Shown: positions 35,081 through 44,611, counted from the first letter of the stretch. The stretch: DNA of 57,970 nt from Caldifarciminota bacterium (GCA_025060695.1 JANXBH010000011.1:1-57970); one strand, 5' to 3'. Notes: generated from the sequence alone by a model not told the origin. Translations and numbers: made by a program.

Positions 35081-36035
35081 GACATCTTGTGATGAAACCT
35101 CAGTTGCAATAGTTGAAGACTTTAATGTAATTGTAAACTATACGAGACAGCAACTTGTTCATAGTGAATTTGGAGGAGTTGTGCCTGAACTTGCAGCAAG
35201 AGAGCACATTAGATATATATATCAACTTACAAAACTTGCACTAAAAGAAGTAAGTTTAAGTGAAATAGAAGGTATTGCATTTACTTATGGTCCTGGTCTT
35301 GCAAGCTCACTTTTAATAGGAATAACATTTGGAAAAACAATTTCACAGCTAATTAATAAGCCTTTTATTGGTATAAATCATCTTGAAGGTCATATATTTT
35401 CAATTTTCATAAATAATAAAGTGGATTTTCCTTTTCTTTGTCTAATTGTTTCAGGTGGTCATACTGAGCTCGTTTTAGTTGAGGATTTTTTAAAATATAA
35501 AGTCATAGGATATACTCTTGATGATGCTATTGGTGAGGCATTTGACAAAGGTGCAAAAATGTTAAATTTAGGTTATCCCGGTGGTCCAACTATAGATAAA
35601 CTTTCAAAAAGCGGAAATAAAGACTTTATTAAATTTCCAAAGCCTAAAATTAAAAGTGGAAAGTTCAATTTTTCTTTTAGTGGAATAAAAACCTCTTTAA
35701 GACTATATCTAAAAGACAAAAGTGAAGAATTTATAAAAGAGCACATTTCAGATATATGTGCCAGTTATCAAGAAGCACTAATTGATACTGTTTTAGACAC
35801 TACATTGAAAGCTATTAAGGAGTATAACATAAGCAGAATTTGTGTTGTTGCAGGTGTTTCTTTAAATAGTAGACTGAGAGAAAAGTTCAAAGAGCAAATA
35901 GATGAAGTATATTTTCCTCTTCCTGAATATTGCATGGATAATGCAGCTATGATAGGTGTAGCAGGTGCTTATAGACTTAAGAAAGGCTATAGAAGTAATT
36001 TAGATATTAGTGCAGAGCCTAACTTAGAACTTTAA
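35061..36035 (+). CDS. tsaD: tRNA N6-threonylcarbamoyltransferase TsaD
   Basis: 324 residues. FETSCDETSVAIVED at the start, metal-binding HLEGHIF and the following SGGHTELVLV are hallmarks of TsaD (Kae1/Gcp). It moves threonylcarbamoyl onto A37 of ANN-decoding tRNAs, using the product of the Sua5 encoded at 14365. The 3' end overlaps the convergent DUF58 gene by 17 nt. Confidence 0.97.
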   Translation: MKILAFETSCDETSVAIVEDFNVIVNYTRQQLVHSEFGGVVPELAAREHIRYIYQLTKLALKEVSLSEIEGIAFTYGPGLASSLLIGITFGKTISQLINKPFIGINHLEGHIFSIFINNKVDFPFLCLIVSGGHTELVLVEDFLKYKVIGYTLDDAIGEAFDKGAKMLNLGYPGGPTIDKLSKSGNKDFIKFPKPKIKSGKFNFSFSGIKTSLRLYLKDKSEEFIKEHISDICASYQEALIDTVLDTTLKAIKEYNISRICVVAGVSLNSRLREKFKEQIDEVYFPLPEYCMDNAAMIGVAGAYRLKKGYRSNLDISAEPNLEL

Positions 36036-36864
36036 ATGCATTAGTAATAGGTTCGTCCGTAAACAGGAGTTTATATCTTATACCTGATTTCAAGAAACTT
36101 TCCTTTATTTCATTTAACCAGCTATTTAATGCAACCTTATAGTCTTCAATATAAAATAGTGTATTAAGTAAAACAGATGTCTTTGTTTCAGGTTCAACGA
36201 ATCTAAAATTCCCCCTATCCTCTATTTCTCTTTCCTGTGGAGATAAAATTTGAAATACTACTACATCAAAACCACTATTATTTATTGCTCTTAAAATTCT
36301 AATAGTAGATGTTTTATCCGCTATAAGGTCAGATATGAGTATAACTAAACCTTTTCTCTTTAGTTTACTTGCTGAAACTAAAAGAGGATTTTCAATATAA
36401 GTTTTTCCTGAAGGCTTTAAATTACTTAGTGTTCTTAATACTTTATATAAGTGTATTTTTGAGGAAGAAGGATTTAGAACTACTTCTAATTTATCTGAGA
36501 ATGCAATGAAACCAAAGGCATCTCTTTGCAAATAGAGAATATAACTTAAAATTGCACAAAGATTTTGAGCGAATATAAACTTATTAGGTTTTCCAAAGTC
36601 CATAGATTTAGAAATATCAAGTAATAAATATGCCCTTAGATTAGTTTCTTCGTAAAATTTTTTAATAAATAGCTTATCTTTTCTTGCAAGAACTTTCCAG
36701 TCTATAAATTTAAAGTCATCTCCCTTCGTATATTCTCTATGTTCTGCAAACTCTACTGAAAAACCTTGGAATATACTCTTGTGTTTTCCTGAAAGATATC
36801 CTTCTACCACTTTTTTTGCTCTTAAGTATAAGTTTTCAATTTTTAGTAAATCTTCAATTTTCAC
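36019..36864 (-). CDS. DUF58 / VWA-like domain protein
   Basis: 281 residues. The DUF58 signature is clear: SVEFAEHREYTKGDDFKFIDW, followed by the VWA-like metal site LDISKSMDFG. Such proteins usually work with MoxR-type AAA ATPases; none is adjacent here. The start is GTG overlapping the previous stop (TAGTG). It is the last gene of the BNR - small protein - DUF58 operon. Confidence 0.93.
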   Translation of the reverse strand: MKIEDLLKIENLYLRAKKVVEGYLSGKHKSIFQGFSVEFAEHREYTKGDDFKFIDWKVLARKDKLFIKKFYEETNLRAYLLLDISKSMDFGKPNKFIFAQNLCAILSYILYLQRDAFGFIAFSDKLEVVLNPSSSKIHLYKVLRTLSNLKPSGKTYIENPLLVSASKLKRKGLVILISDLIADKTSTIRILRAINNSGFDVVVFQILSPQEREIEDRGNFRFVEPETKTSVLLNTLFYIEDYKVALNSWLNEIKESFLKSGIRYKLLFTDEPITNAFKVLS

Positions 36865-37151
36865 TATTCTAATTTTACACTGTGAATTTTACCTATGCAA
36901 TTTCCACTAATTGTTAAAGGTACGCTCCTTGGTTTGCTTCTTGTAGGAATGAGTTTGGCATCTTTTAGCTCTACTGATAATTCACCTTTCGGATTTTCTA
37001 TATTTAAGTATATCCTATAAATATCGTAATTTTTTCTGAAAGTAATTTCAAGCTCACAACTTTCTGCAAAATCATATTCTACGATAAGTTTCTCCCTATC
37101 TTTTAGGTCATATATATCAACTTGATAAATAAAGTTTATTAAAAGTAGCAT
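36864..37151 (-). CDS. Small predicted exported protein of unknown function
   Basis: 95 residues, strand-rich. The N-terminus MLLLINFIYQ is a very short hydrophobic run followed at once by polar strands. An in-frame stop five codons upstream excludes a longer signal peptide. GGAGG on the minus strand lies before the ATG, and the gene begins 1 nt after the BNR gene. I do not recognise the family. Its position between two coupled genes supports it being real. Confidence 0.65.
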   Translation of the reverse strand: MLLLINFIYQVDIYDLKDREKLIVEYDFAESCELEITFRKNYDIYRIYLNIENPKGELSVELKDAKLIPTRSKPRSVPLTISGNCIGKIHSVKLE

Positions 37152-37152
37152 T

Positions 37153-38535
37153 TCAATAGCCTCCTATTTTGTAAGTTTTTTCATTTATTTTAACTATTAA
37201 AACTTCAGGTTTTTTTAATTCGTAAATTATATTGTGTCCTTTTGTTGTTCTTGTATTTTTTTGAAAAATTAGACTTCCATCAATTTTGTAAATTTTTACA
37301 CTTATGTTTTCTGTCCCATCTGCAAGATATATTATTTTCTTATTATTCAAGAATAATTTAGAAATTTCTTTACTTTCATAAGTTTTTACAATTTGAGAAA
37401 TTTTTGCATAGGTAGAATAAACATGGAAATAACCTGTTCTGTTATCAGACCAGGCAACATATACATTTTGGCTGTCCGCATATGCTTCAATATAGTGCCC
37501 GGGCCAGCAATAGTAGTCCACATTATCAACACCTCCACACTCATTCTCATCTACAAATTCAAAAGTAGTATCACTTACTCTAATAGGATTACTCCAGTTA
37601 TTTCCAAAGTCGCTTGAATATGAATGATATAATGCCCACTTTTTATTAGTAATTCTGTAAAAATAAAACAAATGTGCATTTCCATATGGATCAAATGTGA
37701 TTGCAGGCATGTAATATATTGAATTATCACTATTAGGTGAAACCATAAAACTATCCCACTCGATTAAGTTATATCTAGATATGTAAACTCTCCAGTCATT
37801 TCTACTTCCAGTTCTTGTATGCATGTATGCATTTAAAACTCTTCCTGCAAATGCGTCCGCATGAATACCTTGTGGATATGGGTTAGGTCCGATTACTGCA
37901 TCCATAACAGCCACTTTTTGTGGTGTGCTCCAGTTTAAACAATTTGTAGAACTTGAAACTACAATACCTATTCCTGAAGGGTCATAATCCCAAAATATAG
38001 CCCAAAACTTTTGCCTATCAGTTGTAATGATGGGAACTGCTCCATTGGTAATATTTACAAGTGTCCAAGTATTTCCACCATCAAATGAACAGGCAACTGT
38101 AATGATATTACTTACATTATAAGATGTGAATATAATTGCTATTGTATCCTTTTTAACAGCCATCCAAGGATGATCAAGAAAACCTTGAGCTATAACTTTA
38201 TTAGGTATGAACGAGTTTCCAAAATCATCAGTTCTTGTATATTCAATGGAATTCCAGTTTAGCCATACTAAGTGGATTATACCGTTATATTCCTTTGCAA
38301 CAGGATCGCAACAGTCATCATTTCCGAATACATTATTTTTATCAATATTCCAATTATTCGTTGTATCAATACTTACATCGTACCAATTTCCTCCACTACC
38401 TATCCAGCTTGAAAGAGACTTGAATTTCGTAATCGTAATACTAATTTCTGCTTGCTCATCAGCTCCTACTTTATCATCTATCTTTATATTCGGTCTAAAT
38501 GGAAAATCAGAAATAAGCACATAGTTTAAAAACAT
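37153..38535 (-). CDS. BNR/sialidase-like beta-propeller protein with C-terminal sorting-type domain
   Basis: 460 residues. Asp-box-like turns SFDGGNTWT and SSDFGNNWSNP, and repeated strands, point to a sialidase-type propeller, but no Arg triad of true sialidases can be confirmed. The last 75 residues (VKIYKIDGSLIFQK, ELKKPEVLIVKI) resemble a type IX secretion C-terminal domain. The N-terminus MFLNYVLISDFPF is too short for a normal signal peptide although the -10-like box fixes the start 7 nt downstream. Likely a surface or secreted protein. Confidence 0.8.
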   Translation of the reverse strand: MFLNYVLISDFPFRPNIKIDDKVGADEQAEISITITKFKSLSSWIGSGGNWYDVSIDTTNNWNIDKNNVFGNDDCCDPVAKEYNGIIHLVWLNWNSIEYTRTDDFGNSFIPNKVIAQGFLDHPWMAVKKDTIAIIFTSYNVSNIITVACSFDGGNTWTLVNITNGAVPIITTDRQKFWAIFWDYDPSGIGIVVSSSTNCLNWSTPQKVAVMDAVIGPNPYPQGIHADAFAGRVLNAYMHTRTGSRNDWRVYISRYNLIEWDSFMVSPNSDNSIYYMPAITFDPYGNAHLFYFYRITNKKWALYHSYSSDFGNNWSNPIRVSDTTFEFVDENECGGVDNVDYYCWPGHYIEAYADSQNVYVAWSDNRTGYFHVYSTYAKISQIVKTYESKEISKLFLNNKKIIYLADGTENISVKIYKIDGSLIFQKNTRTTKGHNIIYELKKPEVLIVKINEKTYKIGGY

Positions 38536-38540
38536 AAAAT

Positions 38541-38551
38541 AAATTTTAAAG
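38541..38551 (-). promoter_or_regulatory. -10-like box for BNR operon
   Basis: Minus strand CTTTAAAATTT, core ending 7 nt before the ATG at 38535, within the 10-bp gap from purS plus its last codons. Confidence 0.55.
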
Positions 38552-38806
38552 CCTATTTAATTCTTCAATTTCTATTTCAAACTTTTCAACTACAGGGTTA
38601 GCAAAAAGTGTTGCAAGTTGTTTATTTATAGTTTCTAAAATTTCCTCCTTGCTGTTTGATTTTATATTAAATACTATCAACTTTCCAATTCTAACATTTT
38701 CTACATTTATATTCTTTGACTTTATAATATCCTCAATTACTTTTCCCTGAGGGTCAAATAGACCGTCCTTTAGTAAAACCAATACTTTAACTTTGTATTC
38801 TTTCAT
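38546..38806 (-). CDS. purS: Phosphoribosylformylglycinamidine synthase subunit PurS
   Basis: 86 residues. YKVKVLVLLKDGLFDPQGKVIEDII and the C-terminal NPVVEKFEIEI are typical of PurS, the small subunit that links PurQ and PurL in purine synthesis. purQ and purL are not nearby, so it is uncoupled from its partners. It overlaps the end of the aconitase gene by 20 nt and is probably co-translated with it. Confidence 0.93.
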   Translation of the reverse strand: MKEYKVKVLVLLKDGLFDPQGKVIEDIIKSKNINVENVRIGKLIVFNIKSNSKEEILETINKQLATLFANPVVEKFEIEIEELNRL

Positions 38807-41414
38807 TTTTTAAGAACTTTCTTAAAACGTATTGCAATATTCCTCCATTTCTATAGTATTCAACCTCTACATTGCTGTCCAACCTGCAAATTACTTCAAA
38901 TTCTACTTTCCTATTATCATCTCTTATCGCTTCTACTTTTAATATTTTTCTTGGTTTTAGTCCTTCACTAATACCCTTTATGTTATATATTTCTCTACCA
39001 GTAAGACCAAGACTTTTATAACTTTCACCTTCTATGAACTGAAGTGGTAGTATACCCATACCTACTAAATTGCTTCTATGGATTCTTTCAAAACTTTCTG
39101 CTATAACCGCTTTTATTCCAAGTAAATATGGTCCCTTTGCAGCCCAATCCCTTGAAGAACCACTTCCATACTCCTTTCCTGCAAGGACAATTAGTGGTAT
39201 CCCATTTTCCCTATACTTTAAACTTGCTGAGTATATTGTCATTTCTTCATTGTCTAAAAGATAAACTGTCCACCAACCCTCTTTATCTACTAATAAGTTT
39301 CTCAGTCTTACATTAGCAAACGTCCCTCTTACCATTACTTCATGATTTCCTCTTCTTGAACCATAAGAATTGAAATCTTTGATTTCTACATTCTTTGATA
39401 TTAAATATTCTCCTGCAGGTGATTTTGGATGAATTGAACCAGCAGGTGAAATATGGTCGGTTGTAATGGAATCTCCAAGCATTACTAAAACCCTTGCATT
39501 TAATATATCCTTTTCCTTTTCTATTTCTAACTTCATATCATCAAAATATGGTGCTCTTTTAATATAAGTTGATTTTTCATCCCACTTATAAAGTTCTGAC
39601 TTTTCTACTTCAAGCTTTTTCCATCTTTCATCTCCTTCAAATATATTTTTATAGTTTTCTATAAAATCCTCTGCACTTAAAACTCTATTTACAAGACTTG
39701 AAATCTCATCTAAAGAGGGCCAAATATCCCTTAAATATACAGGTTCTCCATTACTATCGTAATCTAATGGCTCATTTAAAATATCTATGTCCATTTTACC
39801 TACAATTGCATATACTACTACAAGTAATGGAGACATAAGAAAGTTCATTTTTACAAGTGGATGGATTCTTGCCTCAAAGTTTCTATTTCCTGAGAGAACA
39901 GACGCTACATTTAAGTTGTTTTGAACTATGGCGTCTGAAATCTTAGGAGGTAAACTTCCTGAGTTTCCTATACAAGTTGTGCATCCATATCCAACTACAT
40001 GAAAGCCCAGAGCTTCTAAATATGGTAATAAATTTGCTTTTTGTAAATATTTAGTTACAACTCTTGAGCCAGGTGCAAGTGATGTCTTTACCCAAGGTTT
40101 TTTACTCAGTCCTCTTTCTATAGCCTTTTTTGCTACTAATCCTGCTCCAATCATAACACTTGGATTGGAAGTATTAGTGCAACTTGTAATTGCGGATATT
40201 ACTACATAATTGTCCTTCAGTTCAAATTCTATATTTCCATAATTGATTTTTGCACTTTTTCCATTTGTACTAATTACTTCTTTTATCTTTTTTAATGGTA
40301 TTCTATCATGTGGTCTTCTTGGTCCTGCAACACTTGGCTCTATTATGCTTAAGTCTAGTTCAATAATATCAGTATATACTATACTATCTTCATGCTCTCT
40401 CCAAAGCAGATTTTCCTTTACATATCTTTCCACTATATTAACTAATTCTTCGCTTCTCCCAGTATTTCTTAAATAATCTATAGTTTGATTGTCTATTGGA
40501 AAATATGTGATTGTGCAACCAAACTCAGGAGACATATTGGAAATAGTTGCCCTATCAGGAACTGTTAAATATTCTAATCCAGGTCCAAATACTTCAACGA
40601 ATTTATCAACAACCCCGTATTTTCTGAGTATTTGTGCTATAGTTAAGACTAAATCTGTTGCTGTTGCGCCTTCTTTTAGTTTTCCAGTAAGTTTTAAGCC
40701 TATAACTTCAGGTACCCTCATATATAGTGGTTGTCCAAGCATTACCGCCTCCGCTTCAATACCCCCTACCCCCCATCCTATAATTCCTAAACCATTTACC
40801 ATAGGAGTATGCGAATCAGTACCAATAAGGGTATCAGGATATAGAAAGTCGTCTTTTTGCCATATTACTTTTGAAAGGTATTCAAGGTTTACCTGATGAC
40901 ATATTCCAAGACCTGGAGGAACTACTCTAAAGTTCTTAAAAGCACCCTGTGCCCACTTTAAAAACTTATATCTCTCTTCATTTTGTTTATATTCTAAATC
41001 TACATTTTTCTCAAATGCATAAACTGTGCCAAATGACTCTACTATTACTGAATGGTCAATTACTAAGTCTATCGGAATTACAGGATTTATTATGCTTGGA
41101 CTTTTGTTAAATTTTACGCATGCATCTCTCATACTTGCTAAATCTACAATTGCAGGAACACCTGTAAAATCCTGCATTAATATTCTTGCAGGCATATATG
41201 GTATTTCTTTGTCGGGCAAATTCTTTGCACTATAATTTAAAATGGTATTTAAATGTTCTTCATTTACTAAAAATCCATCAAAATTTCTTATTATATTTTC
41301 AAGTAAAATTCTGATGGAAAAAGGAAATTTTTCTACATTCTTAACCCTTTTTATATCGTAGAATTTATACTTTTTGTTGTTTATTTCTATTTCACTTATG
41401 TAATTTTCTTTCAT
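38787..41414 (-). CDS. acnA: Aconitate hydratase
   Basis: 875 residues from ATG 41414. The Fe-S cysteines lie in AITSCTNTSNPSVMIGAG and YGCTTCIGNSG; the C-terminal swivel domain with GDSITTDHISPAGSI and GKEYGSGSSRDWAAKGP is present. It converts citrate to isocitrate in the TCA cycle. A start at 41444 would add ten residues, but the box CTTTAAACTTTT ends at the right distance from 41414 only. It is divergent from pckA, which shares the promoter region. Confidence 0.97.
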   Translation of the reverse strand: MKENYISEIEINNKKYKFYDIKRVKNVEKFPFSIRILLENIIRNFDGFLVNEEHLNTILNYSAKNLPDKEIPYMPARILMQDFTGVPAIVDLASMRDACVKFNKSPSIINPVIPIDLVIDHSVIVESFGTVYAFEKNVDLEYKQNEERYKFLKWAQGAFKNFRVVPPGLGICHQVNLEYLSKVIWQKDDFLYPDTLIGTDSHTPMVNGLGIIGWGVGGIEAEAVMLGQPLYMRVPEVIGLKLTGKLKEGATATDLVLTIAQILRKYGVVDKFVEVFGPGLEYLTVPDRATISNMSPEFGCTITYFPIDNQTIDYLRNTGRSEELVNIVERYVKENLLWREHEDSIVYTDIIELDLSIIEPSVAGPRRPHDRIPLKKIKEVISTNGKSAKINYGNIEFELKDNYVVISAITSCTNTSNPSVMIGAGLVAKKAIERGLSKKPWVKTSLAPGSRVVTKYLQKANLLPYLEALGFHVVGYGCTTCIGNSGSLPPKISDAIVQNNLNVASVLSGNRNFEARIHPLVKMNFLMSPLLVVVYAIVGKMDIDILNEPLDYDSNGEPVYLRDIWPSLDEISSLVNRVLSAEDFIENYKNIFEGDERWKKLEVEKSELYKWDEKSTYIKRAPYFDDMKLEIEKEKDILNARVLVMLGDSITTDHISPAGSIHPKSPAGEYLISKNVEIKDFNSYGSRRGNHEVMVRGTFANVRLRNLLVDKEGWWTVYLLDNEEMTIYSASLKYRENGIPLIVLAGKEYGSGSSRDWAAKGPYLLGIKAVIAESFERIHRSNLVGMGILPLQFIEGESYKSLGLTGREIYNIKGISEGLKPRKILKVEAIRDDNRKVEFEVICRLDSNVEVEYYRNGGILQYVLRKFLKNERIQS

Positions 41415-41418
41415 AATG

Positions 41419-41430
41419 AAAAGTTTAAAG
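41419..41430 (-). promoter_or_regulatory. -10-like box for aconitase, deciding its start
   Basis: Minus strand CTTTAAACTTTT; the core TAAACT ends 7 nt before ATG 41414, the spacing seen at other leaderless-type starts. Confidence 0.5.
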
Positions 41431-41444
41431 TTTGAATAGTCCAT

Positions 41445-41453
41445 TAAAATTTC
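41445..41453 (+). promoter_or_regulatory. -10-like box for pckA
   Basis: TAAAAT at 41445-41450, 9 nt before the pckA ATG. No Shine-Dalgarno is seen. Confidence 0.55.
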
Positions 41454-41459
41454 AAAATC

Positions 41460-42977
41460 ATGAAGAGAAATTTAAGCGTTGCAGAGTTGTATGAAGAGAG
41501 TATAAAGAAGAATTTAGCTTTGCTTTCAGTGGATGGAGCTCTTGTGGTAGATACAAGACCATATACTGGAAGATCTCCAAAAGATAAATTTATCGTTTAT
41601 GAGGAGAATTTAGAGAATGAGGTATGGTGGGGTGAAGTAAATCAAAAGTTTAGTAAGGAAAGCTTTAATAAACTTCTTAATGAAGTAAAAAACTACTTAC
41701 TTTCAAATGAATATTACATTGAAGATTTATATGTAGGTGCGGATGAGAAATATAGACTAAGAATTAGACTAATAACTGAAAGTCCATGGCATGCACTATT
41801 TGCAAAAAATATGTTTATAAGAACAAAAAATATTAACTACGAAGAATTTAAACCTGACTTAGTAATATACCATGTACCATTTTTCAAAGCAAATCCAAAA
41901 ATACACAATACTAATAGCGAAGTATTCATTATTTTAAATTTAAACGAAAGAATTATACTTATTGGAGGGACTTTATATGCAGGTGAAATTAAAAAGTCCG
42001 TTTTTACTTTTTTAAATTATTACTATCCAAAACAAGGTGTTTTATCTATGCATTGTGGGGCAAATTTAGGGAAGAATAACGATAGTGCGTTATTTTTTGG
42101 ACTTTCTGGCACTGGTAAAACTTCACTTTCAACTGACGAGAAAAGACCATTAATTGGAGATGATGAACATGGTTGGTCGGATGACGGAATATTTAACTTT
42201 GAAGGTGGATGCTACGCAAAAGTAATTAGAATATCGAAGGATAAAGAACCATCAATATATAAAGCATCGCTAAGATTTGGGACAATATTGGAAAATGTGG
42301 TTTTAAGAGAGGATAGGAGTATTAATTTTGATAGCGATGAGAAAACTGAAAATACGCGTTCAAGTTATCCTATTGAGTTTTTAGAAAATATAAAACTTGA
42401 TGGAAAAGGTCCTCATCCAAAGAATATATTTTTTCTTTCGGCCGATGCTTTTGGAATACTTCCACCAATAGCGAAACTTACAAAGGAACAAGCTCTATTT
42501 TATTTTCTCTCAGGTTATACTGCTAAACTTGCAGGGACTGAAAGAGGTATAAAAGAGCCTACTGCTACGTTTTCCGCTTGTTTTGGAGCACCTTTTTTAG
42601 TATTAAAACCTATTGAATATGCAAAAAAACTCTTAGAAAAAATTGAAAAATATAGACCAAATATTTGGCTTTTAAATACAGGTTGGTTTGGAGGTCCATA
42701 CGGTATTGGAAAAAGAATAGATATTAACTATACAAGGAAAATGATAGATTGGGCAATAAGTAGTGCAGAAGCAGAGTATTACGAATTTCCTATATTTAAC
42801 TTACTTGTTCCTAAAAAAATACATGAAATACCTGAGTGGATATTTTATCCACAAGATAGTTGGGGAGATAAAGATAAATATTTTGAGAGTGCAAGGAAAC
42901 TTGCGGGCATGTTTATAGAAAATATAAAGAAGTTTGAAGTAAGTAAAGAGATTATTTTAGCAGGTCCAAAAATATGA
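41460..42977 (+). CDS. pckA: Phosphoenolpyruvate carboxykinase (ATP)
   Basis: 505 residues. The kinase P-loop GLSGTGKTSLSTD, the metal site IGDDEHGWSDDG, and RSPKDKF near the N-terminus identify the ATP-type enzyme, which converts oxaloacetate to PEP for gluconeogenesis. It is divergent from aconitase, so the two central-carbon genes share a 45-bp control region. It overlaps gmk by 4 nt (ATGA). Confidence 0.97.
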   Translation: MKRNLSVAELYEESIKKNLALLSVDGALVVDTRPYTGRSPKDKFIVYEENLENEVWWGEVNQKFSKESFNKLLNEVKNYLLSNEYYIEDLYVGADEKYRLRIRLITESPWHALFAKNMFIRTKNINYEEFKPDLVIYHVPFFKANPKIHNTNSEVFIILNLNERIILIGGTLYAGEIKKSVFTFLNYYYPKQGVLSMHCGANLGKNNDSALFFGLSGTGKTSLSTDEKRPLIGDDEHGWSDDGIFNFEGGCYAKVIRISKDKEPSIYKASLRFGTILENVVLREDRSINFDSDEKTENTRSSYPIEFLENIKLDGKGPHPKNIFFLSADAFGILPPIAKLTKEQALFYFLSGYTAKLAGTERGIKEPTATFSACFGAPFLVLKPIEYAKKLLEKIEKYRPNIWLLNTGWFGGPYGIGKRIDINYTRKMIDWAISSAEAEYYEFPIFNLLVPKKIHEIPEWIFYPQDSWGDKDKYFESARKLAGMFIENIKKFEVSKEIILAGPKI

Positions 42978-43561
42978 AATATCAAAATTTTATAATTATA
43001 ATTTCAGGTCCATCAGGAAGTGGTAAAACTACAATTTGTAAAGAGCTTTTAAAATTAGATAGAAGTCTGTTTTATTCTGTATCAGTTACTACAAGACTAA
43101 AAAGGAAAAATGAGATAGATGGATTGGATTATATTTTCATTAGTGAGGATAAATTTTTAGAAATGGTAAAGAGTGGTGAGTTTTTGGAGTGGGCGGAGAT
43201 TTATGGAAAATTCTATGGGACTTTAAAAAGACCAATATTAGAGCAATTGAGCAAAAATAAGGATATTATTATGGATATAGATGTTCAAGGAAAAAGAAAT
43301 ATAGAGAGAAATTTTTCAGGAAGAGTAGTAAGTATTTTTTTAATACCTCCAAGTAAACAGGTTTTAATTGAAAGGTTAAGAAGAAGGGCGGACTTAAGTG
43401 AAGAGGAATTAGAAAAGAGAATAGCTTTATTAGATGTAGAGATGAACTATAGGTGGGAGTATGATTATTGGGTAGTAAATGATAATTTAGATGAAACTAT
43501 TTTAAATGTGAAAAAAATTATAGATGCTGAAAGGATGAGAGGAAGGTTTACCCTACTTTGA
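42974..43561 (+). CDS. gmk: Guanylate kinase
   Basis: 195 residues. P-loop IISGPSGSGKTTI, then SVTTRLKRKNEIDGLDYIFI and FLEWAEIYGKFYGT are typical. The enzyme makes GDP from GMP. It is translationally coupled to pckA by ATGA. The 3' end overlaps the convergent M23 gene by 9 nt. Confidence 0.97.
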   Translation: MKYQNFIIIISGPSGSGKTTICKELLKLDRSLFYSVSVTTRLKRKNEIDGLDYIFISEDKFLEMVKSGEFLEWAEIYGKFYGTLKRPILEQLSKNKDIIMDIDVQGKRNIERNFSGRVVSIFLIPPSKQVLIERLRRRADLSEEELEKRIALLDVEMNYRWEYDYWVVNDNLDETILNVKKIIDAERMRGRFTLL

Positions 43562-44611
43562 TATTAGACAGCAAATACTTTCTAATAAATCCTTATTTTT
43601 CAAGAATATTTCTTTCTTTTCTTCCTTAACTGGTTCGCTTGGAGGGTTTTCAATTTTTAGTGGATTTACTAATTTTCCATTTTTTCTCATTTCTAAATGT
43701 AAGTGTGGACCTGTTGAAAGACCTGTGGAGCCTACATTGCCAATATATTCACCTGCAGATACTCTTTGCCCTACTTTTACCGCTATTTTTGATAAATGTG
43801 CATATCTTGTTTCATATCCATTTGGATGTTTGATAATTACAAGTTTTCCATAACCTCCATTCCAGCCTGCAAATGTAACTATTCCAGGACCCATTGAAAA
43901 TACGGGAGTCCCATAAGGTGCAGCATAATCTACACCATGATGCATTCTATATACTCTTAATATTGGATGGAACCTATAACCCATGAGAGAAGTAATTTTG
44001 TAAACTTTTAGAGGTGATTTTAAAAATAGTTTATTTATTGCTTTTCCATATTCATCAAAATACTTTCCTTCAAACCATATAGCTTTTTTCTTTCCAAGTT
44101 TTTTGCTATGATATAGTGCATAGTATATATTTCCATATCCTATTAGTTTTCCATTATAGTAAAGTTTTTCCACTACTATAGCAAAACTATCTCCATTTTC
44201 TGTTTCTACGGAAAAGTCAATATCCCATGCAAATATATCTACGAACTTTTCTACAAGCTCAGGAAGTTCGTTCAATTTTAAAACTGCGCTATATAAATTA
44301 TCTTCTACACTACCAGAGATGGTTTCTAACTTTTTTTGTATAAAGCCTCTTTTAAATACAACCTTATCAACACTGTCTTTTAGTTCTAAGTATAACTTAT
44401 CAAGACCTTTTTTTATGCTAATGGCTATAGTGCTATCGTTGTATATTCTAATAGTAACACTATCTCCTAATTTAAATGTCCTATCGTCAAAGTAGTTTTT
44501 TGCAGTTTTGACAATAATATAGGACTTTTCTTGACCTATATTTGATTTTAAAAGTATGTTCCATAAGGGTTGATTTATAGAACTTTGATATATAAAAAGA
44601 AGACTATTCAT
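43553..44611 (-). CDS. M23-family peptidase (OapA/NlpD-like)
   Basis: 352 residues. The C-terminal half is an M23 domain with MGYRFHPILRVYRMHHGVDYAAPYGTP in parts and GPHLHLEMRKNG, so the zinc ligands are intact. The N-terminal half (about 10-200) resembles the opacity-associated domain of cell-wall endopeptidases such as MepM. The start [11 protein letters not shown] offers only a short hydrophobic run, and an in-frame stop lies four codons upstream, although the protein should act outside the membrane. It overlaps glyQ by 8 nt. Confidence 0.92.
   Translation of the reverse strand: MNSLLFIYQSSINQPLWNILLKSNIGQEKSYIIVKTAKNYFDDRTFKLGDSVTIRIYNDSTIAISIKKGLDKLYLELKDSVDKVVFKRGFIQKKLETISGSVEDNLYSAVLKLNELPELVEKFVDIFAWDIDFSVETENGDSFAIVVEKLYYNGKLIGYGNIYYALYHSKKLGKKKAIWFEGKYFDEYGKAINKLFLKSPLKVYKITSLMGYRFHPILRVYRMHHGVDYAAPYGTPVFSMGPGIVTFAGWNGGYGKLVIIKHPNGYETRYAHLSKIAVKVGQRVSAGEYIGNVGSTGLSTGPHLHLEMRKNGKLVNPLKIENPPSEPVKEEKKEIFLKNKDLLESICCLISK

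Noticed and set aside
40489-40896. Long plus-strand ORF (135 codons) antisense to aconitase
   Set aside because: It is the mirror of a conserved coding frame, has no ribosome site or family-like sequence, and no promoter box.
41415-41444. Start of aconitase at 41444
   Set aside because: The -10-like box lies between 41444 and 41414, which would place the promoter inside the coding region; 41414 has the usual spacing.
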